Source: Acidovorax sp. KKS102
Lineage (GTDB): Bacteria > Pseudomonadota > Gammaproteobacteria > Burkholderiales > Burkholderiaceae_C
Assembly (NCBI RefSeq): GCF_000302535.1
Contig: NC_018708.1
Span: 2,604,001-2,668,000, forward strand
Length of the DNA: 64,000 nt
Reading direction: 5' to 3'
The notes beneath the pieces are model-generated. The model was not told the origin of the DNA. It did no database searches and saw nothing but the letters and a program-made list of their open reading frames with translations. A program made the position numbers and the translations under genes. Positions 1 to 8,057 of the stretch are shown here, one piece after another (the stretch's first letter is position 1; each line of letters opens with the position of its first letter).

Positions 1-2
1 CC

Positions 3-353
3 ACGCAGTACTCGCTGCTGTCCCATGTGCTCAAGCTGGGCCCGATCCGCCCAGGTGACCTCGCCACCGAGATGAAGATGGATGCCTCCACGCTCACACG
101 CAACCTCCGCCCGCTGGTCGATGCCGGCTGGGTGACGCTGAAGGCAGGCACGGACGCACGCAGCCGCCTGGTCCACATCACCGAGGCGGGCCGTGACAAA
201 CGCGCCGAGGCCCAGCGCCACTGGAAAGCCGCGCAACTGGCGCTGAATGAAACGCTGGGTGTGGAACGCGTGATGGCGCTGCATGCGCTGGTGGACGATT
301 CACTCGATTTGCTGGCAGCGCTGCCAGCGCCGGAGGCAGGGCATGACGAATAA
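3..353 (+). CDS. MarR-family transcriptional regulator, 5' end missing
   Basis: The frame is open from the window edge, so the N-terminus is cut off; 116 residues remain. They contain a winged helix-turn-helix: a recognition helix with DASTLTRNLRPL, then a wing with DARSRLVHIT, followed by the C-terminal dimerisation helices usual in MarR proteins. MarR repressors typically control an adjacent efflux or degradation gene and respond to small aromatic ligands. The stop codon overlaps the start of the next gene, an MFS transporter, by 11 bases, so the two are almost certainly co-transcribed and translationally coupled. The ligand is unknown. Confidence 0.88.
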   Translation, partial: TQYSLLSHVLKLGPIRPGDLATEMKMDASTLTRNLRPLVDAGWVTLKAGTDARSRLVHITEAGRDKRAEAQRHWKAAQLALNETLGVERVMALHALVDDSLDLLAALPAPEAGHDE

Positions 354-1602
354 CACGACCCCTCAAGCCGCAGCCAGGTCTGCCGCGCCACAGGCCCTGT
401 GGCTGGTGCTACTGGCCGCAGCAGGCACCTTTGCGATGACGATGGGCACACGCCAGACCATGGGCCTGTTCCTGTCCGCGCTCAACACCTCCACCGGATT
501 GGGCATTGGCAGCATCAGTCTGGCGTTTGCGTTTGGGCAGCTGTGGTGGGGCCTGACGCAGCCGTTTGCAGGTGCGGTGGCCGACCGCATCGGCACGGGC
601 CGTGTGATCTTGCTGGGCGTGGCGCTGGTGGCGCTGGGCACGTTCATCACGCCGTACATGACCACCACGGCCGGGCTGATCTTTGCGATTGGCGTGCTGG
701 CCGCGGGTGGCGCGGGTATGGCCGGGCCGTCGGTGCTGATGGCGGCCACTGCGCGGTTGGTGCCGCTGCAAAAGCGCGGACTGGCCAGCGGCATCGTCAA
801 CGCGGGCGGCTCGTTCGGACAGTTTGTGATGGCGCCCATCGCCATCAGCCTGACGGCCGCCGTGGGCTGGGCCAGTGCCATGCAGTGGCTGGGCGTGCTG
901 GTGCTGCTGGCGCTGCCGGCGGTGTGGGTGCTCAAGGGCAACTCCAACGCCCTGGCGGCGCAGGCGGCTGCGGCGTCCGGACAGAAGGCGCTGACCGCGC
1001 GCGAGGCCATCGCCCAGGCGCTGGCAACCCCAAGCTACCGGTACCTGGCGGCGGGCTTTTTGGTGTGCGGATTTCACGTGGCTTTTTTGGCCACGCACTT
1101 ACCCGGCGTGATTGCGGCCTGCGGGCTGTCGCCCGAAGTAGGCGGCTGGTCGCTGGCAGTGATCGGGTTGTTCAACATCGTGGGCAGCCTGGCCATGGGC
1201 TGGGCGGTGGGGCGCTGGCGCATGAAGTCGCTGCTGTCGCTGCTGTATGCGGTGCGTGGCCTGGCGGTGCTGATCTTCCTGTTTGCCCCCAAGACACCCG
1301 CCGTGGTGCTGATCTTTGCCGCCGTCATGGGCATCACGTTCCTGTCCACGGTACCCCCTACGGCCGGACTGGTCGCCAAGATGTTTGGCACGGCCAACAT
1401 GGCCATGTTGTTCGGCATCGTCATGCTGTCGCACCAGGTGGGTGGCTTCCTGGGTGCCTACCTGGGCGGCAGCGTGTTCCAGGCCACCGGCAGCTATGAC
1501 TGGGTCTGGTACATCGACATCGTGCTGGCCCTGGGCGCAGCGCTGGTCAACCTACCGATCCGTGAAGCACGCCTGGCCCGGCCCGCCGCCACGGCCGCCT
1601 GA
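343..1602 (+). CDS. MFS transporter
   Basis: A 419-residue inner-membrane protein with about twelve hydrophobic segments, the normal length for a major facilitator permease. The loop after TM2 contains GAVADRIGTGRV, a form of the MFS signature GxxxDRxGxR. The N-terminal half resembles oxalate/formate-antiporter-like MFS proteins. The start at 343 is chosen because the next 20 residues lead straight into TM1, and because it gives the 11-base overlap with the upstream MarR gene. The pairing suggests efflux or uptake of a compound sensed by that regulator; the substrate cannot be told from sequence. Confidence 0.9.
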   Translation: MTNNTTPQAAARSAAPQALWLVLLAAAGTFAMTMGTRQTMGLFLSALNTSTGLGIGSISLAFAFGQLWWGLTQPFAGAVADRIGTGRVILLGVALVALGTFITPYMTTTAGLIFAIGVLAAGGAGMAGPSVLMAATARLVPLQKRGLASGIVNAGGSFGQFVMAPIAISLTAAVGWASAMQWLGVLVLLALPAVWVLKGNSNALAAQAAAASGQKALTAREAIAQALATPSYRYLAAGFLVCGFHVAFLATHLPGVIAACGLSPEVGGWSLAVIGLFNIVGSLAMGWAVGRWRMKSLLSLLYAVRGLAVLIFLFAPKTPAVVLIFAAVMGITFLSTVPPTAGLVAKMFGTANMAMLFGIVMLSHQVGGFLGAYLGGSVFQATGSYDWVWYIDIVLALGAALVNLPIREARLARPAATAA

Positions 1603-1638
1603 ACGAACCAACACCCCCTCTTCAAGAAAGCCATCCAC

Positions 1639-2142
1639 ATGACGCAGTCCCCGGCCAGCCACGCCTCGACAACTACAAAGTCCCCGATCTACCTGGAAGA
1701 CCTGGCGGTGGGCGACCAGTTCACCAGCGGCGAACACGCCATGGACGAGGCGCAGATCACCGCGTTTGCCGCGCAGTTCGACCCGCAGCCCTTTCACCTG
1801 GACGACGCCGCAGCCCGTGACACTTTGTTTGGGGGCTTGGCTGCCAGCGGCTGGCACACGGCGGCCGTGACCATGCGCTTGCAGGTGACGAGCGGTCTGC
1901 CCATTGCGGGCGGCATCATCGGCGCAGGCGGCGAGCTGACCTGGCCCCGGCCCACGCGCGCCACCGATGTGCTGCATGTGGTGAGCGAGGTGGTGCAGAT
2001 CCAGCCCTCCAAATCCAAGCCCGACCGTGGCATGGTCACCGTGCGCAGCGAGACGCGCAATCAGCACGGCGATGTGCTGCAGCTGTCTACTGTGCGCATC
2101 GTGGTGCCACGCAGGCCTGCGGCCGGTGGGGCAGGGGCTTGA
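1639..2142 (+). CDS. MaoC-like (R)-hydratase/dehydratase family protein
   Basis: A 167-residue single hot-dog domain. The stretch FDPQPFHLDDAAA around residues 51-63 is the hydratase-2 motif, with the catalytic Asp and His in the D-x(4)-H arrangement of R-specific enoyl-CoA hydratases and MaoC proteins. The family hydrates or dehydrates acyl-CoA thioesters in the cytoplasm. It lies 36 bases after the MFS gene on the same strand and one base before the next start, so it probably belongs to the same transcript. Its substrate is not known; a role in fatty or aromatic acyl-CoA metabolism is inferred. Confidence 0.88.
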   Translation: MTQSPASHASTTTKSPIYLEDLAVGDQFTSGEHAMDEAQITAFAAQFDPQPFHLDDAAARDTLFGGLAASGWHTAAVTMRLQVTSGLPIAGGIIGAGGELTWPRPTRATDVLHVVSEVVQIQPSKSKPDRGMVTVRSETRNQHGDVLQLSTVRIVVPRRPAAGGAGA

Positions 2143-2143
2143 T

Positions 2144-3550
2144 GTGACCGAGGCCCTGAATCCGCGCACCCGCATGCTGCTGGAGGCGCCCATCGCCCCC
2201 ACCTTGCTGCGGCTGGCCGCGCCCAATGTGCTGGTGATGCTGGCGCAGGCGGGTGTCGGACTCATCGAGACCTACTTTGTCGGCAAGCTGGGCACGGATG
2301 CGCTGGCGGGCATGGCGCTGGTGTTCCCCGTGGTCATGTTGATGCAGATGACTTCGGCAGGCGCCATGGGGGGCGGCATTGCATCGGCCATTGCCCGAGC
2401 CTTGGGCGCGCGGCGGCGCCAGGATGCCGATGCTCTGGTGCTGCATGCGCTTGCCATTGCGGCAGTGTTTTCGCTCGTGTTTACCGTGGGCGTGGTGGGA
2501 GGAGGGCGCTGGCTCTACACCCGCATGGGCGGCACCGGCGGCGCGCTGGATGCGGCGCTGGTCTATTCCAACTGGGTGTTTGCGGGCGCGTTTCTGGTCT
2601 GGCTGTTCAACACGCTGTCGGCCGTGATCCGGGGCACGGGCAACATGGCTGTGCCGGCGTATGTCACAGTGCTGGGTGCGTTTGTGCTGGTGCCGCTTTC
2701 GCCGCTGTTCATCTTTGGCTGGGGCCCTATGCCCGGCCTGGGGATTGCTGGGGGCGCCATTGCGCTCATGGCCTATTACCTGATCGGCAGCGTGGTGCTG
2801 GCCGCCTATCTGTGGTCACCGCGCAGCCTGCTGCGGCCATCGCTGGCGCACATCCAGTTTCGCTGGGTGTTGTTCAAGGACATCCTGCGGGTGGGCCTGG
2901 TGGGCACGGTCTCTACCGTTGCCACCAACCTGGCGATTGGCGTGACCACCGCACTGGTGGGCGGCTTTGGCACGGCGGCCATTGCGGGATACGGCACCGC
3001 GTCGCGGCTGGAGTACCTGCTGGTTCCGCTGGTGTTTGGCTTGGGCGCACCGCTGGTGGCCATGGTGGGCACCTGCATCGGCGCCGGCCAGCGCGAGCGC
3101 GCTTTGCGCGCCACCTGGATCGGCGCGGCCATGGCGTTTGTGATGGCGGAGGCGATTGGCCTGTGGGCGGCGGCTTTTCCCAGTGCGTGGCTGTCACTGT
3201 TCAACAGCGACCCCGCCATGCTGGAGGCGGGTGCGCTGTATCTGCGCACCGTCGGTCCGGTGTACGGTTTTTTCGGCCTGGGACTGGTGCTGTACTTTGC
3301 CTCGCAAGGGGCAGGGCGCCTGCTCTGGCCCGTGATCGGCAACATCGTGCGCCTGGCGGTGGCCGTCACCGGCGGCTGGCTGGCCCTGCGCTGGGGCGGT
3401 GGACTGGCTGCCGTGTTTGCTGCGCAGGGGGCGGCGCTGGTGCTGTACGGCCTGGTCAACGCCTGGGCGATTGCTGGCGGCGCCTGGTTCGGCCCGGTGG
3501 GCTGGCCGCGCAGCACCTCAGGGCTGCTGCAGCGTATGCCACAGGTCTGA
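2144..3550 (+). CDS. MATE family efflux transporter
   Basis: A 468-residue protein with twelve predicted membrane segments in two homologous halves (first half beginning LRLAAPNVLVMLAQAGVGLIE, second near residue 240), as in MATE/NorM/DinF cation-coupled drug exporters. The GTG at 2144 is preferred: it follows the MaoC stop by one base and has a purine-rich GGGG about seven bases upstream. An ATG at 2174 is the alternative. A longer upstream frame overlaps maoC in another frame and is not believed. Likely function is export of cationic or aromatic toxicants; the substrate is unknown. Confidence 0.9.
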   Translation: MTEALNPRTRMLLEAPIAPTLLRLAAPNVLVMLAQAGVGLIETYFVGKLGTDALAGMALVFPVVMLMQMTSAGAMGGGIASAIARALGARRRQDADALVLHALAIAAVFSLVFTVGVVGGGRWLYTRMGGTGGALDAALVYSNWVFAGAFLVWLFNTLSAVIRGTGNMAVPAYVTVLGAFVLVPLSPLFIFGWGPMPGLGIAGGAIALMAYYLIGSVVLAAYLWSPRSLLRPSLAHIQFRWVLFKDILRVGLVGTVSTVATNLAIGVTTALVGGFGTAAIAGYGTASRLEYLLVPLVFGLGAPLVAMVGTCIGAGQRERALRATWIGAAMAFVMAEAIGLWAAAFPSAWLSLFNSDPAMLEAGALYLRTVGPVYGFFGLGLVLYFASQGAGRLLWPVIGNIVRLAVAVTGGWLALRWGGGLAAVFAAQGAALVLYGLVNAWAIAGGAWFGPVGWPRSTSGLLQRMPQV

Positions 3551-3557
3551 AAGTCAT

Positions 3558-3605
3558 AAAAATAGCCCCTAGCGCTAGTGGATCATGCGCTAGCAGCTAT
3601 CAAAA
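3558..3605. repeat. Comamonadaceae-type palindromic intergenic repeat, copy 1
   Basis: A 48 bp imperfect palindrome between the convergent MATE and SDR genes. One end reads AAAAATAGCCCCTAGCGC and the other GCGCTAGCAGCTATCAAAA, with a short variable centre. The same layout recurs near 17889, 21627, 29425 and 48976. It could form a hairpin in the transcript and act as a weak terminator or RNA stability element. Confidence 0.75.
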
Positions 3606-3625
3606 CAGGAGTGACCAGGAGTGCG

Positions 3626-4423
3626 TCAGACCGGCACGGTGTAGTTGAGCGTCATGCGCCCGCCGTCCACGGTCACGATCTCTCCGGTCACATAGCTCGC
3701 CGCGTCGCTCGCCAGCCAGGCCACCACATCGGCAATCTCCGACGGCTCGCCCAGCCGCTTCATGGGCGTGCGGCTCATGATCTTGTTCTTGGCCTCATCG
3801 CTGGTCAGCACGGCCTTGGCGGCCAGTTCGGTGGCAATGGTGCCCGGCGCCACGGCGTTCACTCGGATGTTCTTGTCGGCCAGCGCCAGCGCCATCACGC
3901 GCGTGAGCTGGTTCACGCCGCCTTTGCTCACGTTGTAGCTGGAGATGTTGGGAATGGTCAGCACACCGTTGACCGAACTCATGTTGACGATAGATCCACC
4001 ACCCGACGCGACCATGGCCCGCGCTACCGCCTGACCGACCAGGAACGAGCCCTTGAGATTGACCCTCAACACGGCGTCAAAGTCGGCCTCGGTCACGTCC
4101 AGAAAATCTGCCGAGCGGAAGATGCCGGCGTTGTTCACCAGCACGTCGATGCGACCATGGGCCGCCAGGGTCTGGGACACCAGCGCATCTACTTGCGATT
4201 TATCGCCCACATCGCAGCTGACGTACAGCGCACCCAGCTCCTGCGCCAGCGCCCGGCCGCGCGCATCGTCCACATCCACGATCACCGGTTTGGCGCCTTC
4301 GGCCGCAAAACGGCGGACACAGGCCTCGCCAATGCCTTGGGCGCCCCCGGTGACGATGCAAACGCGATCACGAAGGCCGAAGTGGATGTGGGATGTGGAA
4401 GGGGCTTGGGTGGGAAGTGTCAT
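3626..4423 (-). CDS. SDR family NAD(P)-dependent oxidoreductase
   Basis: A 265-residue classical short-chain dehydrogenase. The nucleotide-binding TGGAQGIG (TGxxxGxG) lies near residues 25-32, NNAG near 100, the catalytic Ser in NMSSVNG and the YxxxK pair in SYNVSKGG near 166-170. The C-terminal DGGRM is typical of glucose-1-dehydrogenase/FabG-like members. It is transcribed alone, convergent with the MATE gene, from an AT-rich upstream region. The alcohol or ketone substrate is not predictable. Confidence 0.9.
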   Translation of the reverse strand: MTLPTQAPSTSHIHFGLRDRVCIVTGGAQGIGEACVRRFAAEGAKPVIVDVDDARGRALAQELGALYVSCDVGDKSQVDALVSQTLAAHGRIDVLVNNAGIFRSADFLDVTEADFDAVLRVNLKGSFLVGQAVARAMVASGGGSIVNMSSVNGVLTIPNISSYNVSKGGVNQLTRVMALALADKNIRVNAVAPGTIATELAAKAVLTSDEAKNKIMSRTPMKRLGEPSEIADVVAWLASDAASYVTGEIVTVDGGRMTLNYTVPV

Positions 4424-4479
4424 GGGCGATGATGGTAGCGGTACGGGCAGATAACAGAGTCCAGATCGACCGATGCGAT

Positions 4480-4550
4480 ACAGTCGTCTGATTTACTAAG
4501 TACTAGATACGATGTATATTATGTTAAATATAAAATTTGGGTTTCAAAGC
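4480..4550. promoter_or_regulatory. AT-rich upstream region of the SDR gene
   Basis: A roughly 70 bp stretch rich in A and T, including TATATTATG and AAATATAAAATTT, lies between the start of the SDR gene and the terminator-like hairpin of the SulP operon. It is the most AT-rich intergenic patch in this part of the window and the only upstream space for an SDR promoter. A precise -35/-10 pair cannot be fixed by eye. Confidence 0.4.
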
Positions 4551-4564
4551 TCTAGCATGGATCA

Positions 4565-4583
4565 GTGCGTCCCTAGGACGCAC
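4565..4583 (-). terminator. Hairpin downstream of the SulP operon
   Basis: Perfect 8 bp arms GTGCGTCC and GGACGCAC enclose a 3-base loop, 18 bases beyond the SulP stop on the minus strand. There is no strong T-run, so it may be an imperfect intrinsic terminator or an RNA 3'-end stabiliser. Confidence 0.5.
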
Positions 4584-4600
4584 CCTTCATCTCAAGCTGA

Positions 4601-6340
4601 CTAGATAGCCGCCGCCGGATCCCCGTACCGCCCCACCATGCTGCCAGTCCGCCTTGCGTACTCAAACGCAGCATGGGTGCTCAAAAAGATCCGTCCCTCC
4701 AGTCGCTGGCCTAGTTCTGTGCCCTGCAACCGGTCGAGCACGGGGCCTTTCACCTCGGACAGCAGTAGCGCCGCCCCTCGCTGGGCCAGGCTTCGCTCCA
4801 GATCGGTCAGTACGCCCAATGCGGTCGTGTCGATCTGGTTGATGGCTGAGCACACCAGAAGCACGTGGCGCGTATCCGGTTTTGCGGCCACCAGTTCCTC
4901 CACGCGGTCCAGCAATGCGTCCGAATTGGCGAAATACAGGCTTTCATCCACCCGCACGGCAATCAGGCCGGGCTCTGTGGTCACCGTGTGGCGGGTCACA
5001 TTGCGAAAGTGCTCCGTGCCTGGCACGCGCCCCACCACCGCAATGTGCGGATGGCTGCTGCGCCACACCAATGTGCCGAGCGACAACGCCACCCCCATCA
5101 GGATGCCGACTTCCACGCCAAAAGCGATCACGCCCGCCGCTGTGGCCACCAGCGCCATCGCGTCGGCCTTGTCGTAGTGCCAAGCTTCACGCAGTGTCTC
5201 CACATCGATCAGGGACACGACTGCCACGATGATGGTGGCTGCCAGCACCGCGTGAGGCAAATAGTGAAACAGCCCCGTCAGCGCGGCAATCACCACACCC
5301 ATCAGCACGGCAGAAATGACACCTGCCAGGGGGGTGTTGGCCCCGGCCGCAAAATTGACGACCGACCGCGCAAAGCCGCCCGTGACGGGGAAACCACCCG
5401 ACAGCGCGCTGGCAACGTTGGCCGCCCCCAGGCCCAGCAGTTCCCGGTTGGGCTGAATGCGCTGCTGCCGCTTGAGCGCCAGCGATTGCGCCACCGACAC
5501 GCTTTCCACAAAGCCCACGAGCGAGATCAACAGCGCAGGCAACCACAGCGAGCCCACAGACGCCATCGAAACCGCCGGCAACCCGAGCTGCGGCAGGCCT
5601 TGGGGCACCGTGCCCACGATGCTGACCCCCGCCGTCTGGTCCCAGCGCATGGCGGCGACCAAGGTGGTGGACACCATCACGGCCAGCATCGGCGCCAGCT
5701 TGGATGCGATATCCGCCAGGCGCGGACTGGCGCCCAGGCGAACCAGCCATGGGGACAAGGACTTGCGCGCCAGCATCAGAAACAACACGCTGCCTGCACC
5801 AATCCCAAGCGTGACGAGGTTGGTGCCAGGCGCGGCGTGGATCAGTTGAACCACGGTATCAAAGACATCGTTGCCGCCCGCCTTCACGCCCAGCAGGTGC
5901 TTGACCTGCCCCACAGCAATGAGCACAGCCGAGCCAGAGATAAAACCGCTGATCACCGGGTGGCTCAGAAAATGGGCCAAAAAACCCAGCCGCAACCCCC
6001 CAAACAGCAGCAACATACCGCCGGAGAGCAGCGACAGCAACATGGCCAGCGCCACGTAGTCGGGAGAGCCAGCGGCGGCCAGGGGCTGCAGGGCGCTCGC
6101 CGTCATGAGCGAAGCCACCGCCACCGGGCCCACGGCCAGCGTCATGCTGGACCCCAGCGCGGCATACGCAATGATCGGCAGGATGCTGGCGTACAAGCCC
6201 ACCTCGGGTGGCAAGCCCGCCAGCAGCGCGTAGGCCAGGCTCTGCGGGATCAGCATCACCGTCACGATCACGCCGGCAACCATGTCGCCGGAGAGCCAGG
6301 CCTTCTGGTAGTTACGGACCCAGCCGGGAATGAAGTTCAT
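4601..6340 (-). CDS. SulP family inorganic anion transporter with STAS domain
   Basis: A 579-residue protein: an N-terminal transmembrane domain of SulP/SLC26 type (residues ~15-400, with VMLIPQSLAYALLAGLPPEV near the start, a hallmark of the family) and a C-terminal cytoplasmic STAS domain (~430-560, containing VCSAINQIDTTAL). SulP proteins carry sulfate, bicarbonate or related anions. The ATG at 6340 places the TM domain correctly and lies 16 bases after the preceding stop. It is the last gene of the leftward sulfide-responsive operon, so sulfate or another oxidised sulfur anion is the likely substrate by context. Confidence 0.92.
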   Translation of the reverse strand: MNFIPGWVRNYQKAWLSGDMVAGVIVTVMLIPQSLAYALLAGLPPEVGLYASILPIIAYAALGSSMTLAVGPVAVASLMTASALQPLAAAGSPDYVALAMLLSLLSGGMLLLFGGLRLGFLAHFLSHPVISGFISGSAVLIAVGQVKHLLGVKAGGNDVFDTVVQLIHAAPGTNLVTLGIGAGSVLFLMLARKSLSPWLVRLGASPRLADIASKLAPMLAVMVSTTLVAAMRWDQTAGVSIVGTVPQGLPQLGLPAVSMASVGSLWLPALLISLVGFVESVSVAQSLALKRQQRIQPNRELLGLGAANVASALSGGFPVTGGFARSVVNFAAGANTPLAGVISAVLMGVVIAALTGLFHYLPHAVLAATIIVAVVSLIDVETLREAWHYDKADAMALVATAAGVIAFGVEVGILMGVALSLGTLVWRSSHPHIAVVGRVPGTEHFRNVTRHTVTTEPGLIAVRVDESLYFANSDALLDRVEELVAAKPDTRHVLLVCSAINQIDTTALGVLTDLERSLAQRGAALLLSEVKGPVLDRLQGTELGQRLEGRIFLSTHAAFEYARRTGSMVGRYGDPAAAI

Positions 6341-6356
6341 GAGGGTTTCCGGGTGA

Positions 6357-6713
6357 TCAGGACGCTTCGGCGTCCAGGTCCTGCGCCAGCCCAAACAGCT
6401 GTGCAGACCGGGCGCCCGAACGGCAAAACGCCAACGTGGGCTTGGGGGCAGTGATCAAGACCTTGTGCATGGCCTGCACCTGTTCCGGCGTGATGGAGCC
6501 ACTGACCACGGGCAGGTACACATAGTGCAGCCCGGCCACTGTGGCAGCGCGCTCCATTTCAGGGCTGGTGGGCTGTGCGCCACCGCCCTCCCCGTCGGGC
6601 CGGTTGTTGATGATGGTCTTGAAGCCCTGCTGGGCCAAAGCGGCAAAGTCCGTGGTGGCCAGCTGCGGCGACACAGCAAAGTCAGGGGTCAGGGCAATGA
6701 TTTGCAGAGGCAT
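6357..6713 (-). CDS. DUF442/TIGR01244 protein, phosphatase- or rhodanese-like domain of the bigR/blh regulon
   Basis: A 118-residue protein of the family found either alone or fused to the Blh persulfide dioxygenase. The active-site loop AFCRSGARSAQLFG near residue 95 carries the conserved Cys and Arg of a dual-specificity-phosphatase-like P-loop, and NNRPDGEG near 38-45 is also typical. Members are thought to act as sulfur transferases in sulfide oxidation. The start is one base after the stop of the upstream YeeE gene, so translation is probably coupled. Whether the reaction is phosphatase or sulfurtransferase is unresolved. Confidence 0.85.
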   Translation of the reverse strand: MPLQIIALTPDFAVSPQLATTDFAALAQQGFKTIINNRPDGEGGGAQPTSPEMERAATVAGLHYVYLPVVSGSITPEQVQAMHKVLITAPKPTLAFCRSGARSAQLFGLAQDLDAEAS

Positions 6714-6714
6714 A

Positions 6715-7164
6715 TCAGCGGCCTCCGGTCTGGGTGGTTGGGGTACCGTGAGACATGCGTTCGGCCAGTTCAAACAGCCACATGCCCGCCAGCATGGCGA
6801 TCACAAACACGATGGCTTTGGGCTGGCCTGCACCCGCCGAAACGATGGCTGGCCCCGGGCAAAACCCGGCTATACCCCAGCCCGCGCCAAAGATGAGGCT
6901 TCCGACGACCAGACGGCGATCAATGTCGCGCGACGTGGGCAAGTGCATGGCGCCGCCAAGGAAACTGGTGGTCCGCTTCTTGGCCACGGCGAAGGCAAAC
7001 ACGCCCACCGCAATGGCTCCGCCCATCACAAACGCCAGCGATGGGTCCCACAAGCCAGCCAGATCCAGAAAGCCCAGCACCTTGCCAGGGTCGGTCATGC
7101 CTGAGACGATCAAGCCTAGGCCAAAGATCAGGCCCACCACAAACTCCGAAATACGATTTTTCAT
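6715..7164 (-). CDS. YeeE/YedE (DUF6691) family permease, second half-size subunit
   Basis: A 149-residue membrane protein with about four hydrophobic segments. It has the family cysteine in GIAGFCPGPAI and an early GLIFGLGLIVSGMTDPGKV block. Two half-size YeeE/YedE subunits side by side are common in sulfur loci; the related TsuA protein imports thiosulfate using conserved cysteines. The start at 7164 is 32 bases from the upstream permease gene, and its stop nearly abuts the DUF442 gene. Likely role: membrane transport of a reduced sulfur species, by context and cysteine conservation. Confidence 0.88.
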   Translation of the reverse strand: MKNRISEFVVGLIFGLGLIVSGMTDPGKVLGFLDLAGLWDPSLAFVMGGAIAVGVFAFAVAKKRTTSFLGGAMHLPTSRDIDRRLVVGSLIFGAGWGIAGFCPGPAIVSAGAGQPKAIVFVIAMLAGMWLFELAERMSHGTPTTQTGGR

Positions 7165-7196
7165 AGCGATCAATGCTCCGATGAATAGGGATGCAC

Positions 7197-7628
7197 TCAG
7201 GCCAGCGCGTGCCGGATGAGGAAGACGGTGACGAACCCTGCCCCCATGAAGGCCAGGGTGGCCACCAGGGACCGGGGCGACATGCGCGAGAGTCCGCACA
7301 CGCCGTGGCCGCTGGTGCAGCCCGATCCGTAACGGGTGCCGACACCCACCAGCAGGCCGGCGATCACCACCATGCCCCAGTTCGCATCAATGCGCGGCTG
7401 CGTGGGGCCGACCACCAGCCAGTAAAGGCCAGGCGCCACCAACATGCCCAGCAAAAAAGCCAGGCGCCAGCCCATGTCGCCCGCGCGGGGGCGCAGCAGC
7501 CCTCCCACAATGCCGCTGATGCCCAGGATGCGCCCGTTGAGAAGCACAAAAAGCGCCGAAGCAAGGCCCAGCAAAACGCCGCCAGCCAGGGCAGCCCAAG
7601 GGGTGAAATGGGTCCAGTCGATCAGCAT
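7197..7628 (-). CDS. YeeE/YedE family permease, first half-size subunit
   Basis: A 143-residue protein with four to five membrane segments. It carries the strongly conserved cysteine motif [15 protein letters not shown] near residue 100, the signature of YeeE/YedE (TsuA-like) sulfur transporters, in which cysteines relay thiosulfate. Its start overlaps the end of the ArsR-type regulator gene by seven bases, showing it is the first structural gene of the regulator's operon. It probably pairs with the DUF6691 subunit encoded next. Confidence 0.9.
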   Translation of the reverse strand: MLIDWTHFTPWAALAGGVLLGLASALFVLLNGRILGISGIVGGLLRPRAGDMGWRLAFLLGMLVAPGLYWLVVGPTQPRIDANWGMVVIAGLLVGVGTRYGSGCTSGHGVCGLSRMSPRSLVATLAFMGAGFVTVFLIRHALA

Positions 7629-7957
7629 GGTTTGCTCTCCTGGGCGGGGCCACAAAATTGTTCAAACAGCACATTCATCACCGCCAGGGCCTGGGGGCTG
7701 GCGATCTCGTAATAGATGTTTTTGCCTTCGCGGCGGGTGTTGACGAGACCCTCCTCGCGCAAAACGCCCAGCTGCTGCGACAAGGTGGGCTGGAAGATGC
7801 CCACCAACTCCTCCAGCTCGCCCACACGTTTTTCGCCCTGCGTCAACTGGCACAGCAGCAGCAGTCGGTCGGGGTTGGACAAAACCTTCATCAAGCGGCA
7901 AGCGCTGTCGGCGGACCTGCGCAAGGCTTCCAGGTCCATTTGTGCTTCTGCGTGCAT
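7622..7957 (-). CDS. bigR: BigR/SqrR-type ArsR-family sulfide/persulfide-responsive repressor
   Basis: A 111-residue winged helix-turn-helix protein of the ArsR family, with recognition helix QPTLSQQLGVLREEGLV and wing RREGKNIYYEI. It has cysteines at 36 (LCQLTQGE) and 102 (EQFCGP). The 66-residue spacing equals that of the two redox cysteines of BigR (C42/C108), which form a disulfide or polysulfide link when persulfides are present and release DNA. Neighbouring genes are the known kind of BigR targets (Blh-like dioxygenase, DUF442, YeeE, rhodanese). It likely represses both its own operon and the divergent one from the inverted repeat at 7979-8037. A second ATG at 7939 is possible. Confidence 0.9.
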   Translation of the reverse strand: MHAEAQMDLEALRRSADSACRLMKVLSNPDRLLLLCQLTQGEKRVGELEELVGIFQPTLSQQLGVLREEGLVNTRREGKNIYYEIASPQALAVMNVLFEQFCGPAQESKPC

Positions 7958-7978
7958 GGTGGCGCGCTCCTTTTCAAA

Positions 7979-8037
7979 TTCGATGTTGATATTCTATTGA
8001 CTAACAATCTATCTGTCAATAAACTATCAACATCGAA
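7979..8037. promoter_or_regulatory. Large inverted repeat, likely operator of the BigR-type regulator
   Basis: Two 22-base arms (7979-8000 and 8016-8037) are inverted copies matching at 20 of 22 positions around a 15-base AT-rich centre. The structure fills the space between the divergent repressor gene (start 7957) and the dioxygenase gene (start 8058), where both promoters must lie. Each half also contains TGTTGATA/TATCAACA. A dimeric ArsR regulator bound here could control both directions. Confidence 0.75.
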
Positions 8038-8057
8038 ATTAAATACGGAGCCCTTCG

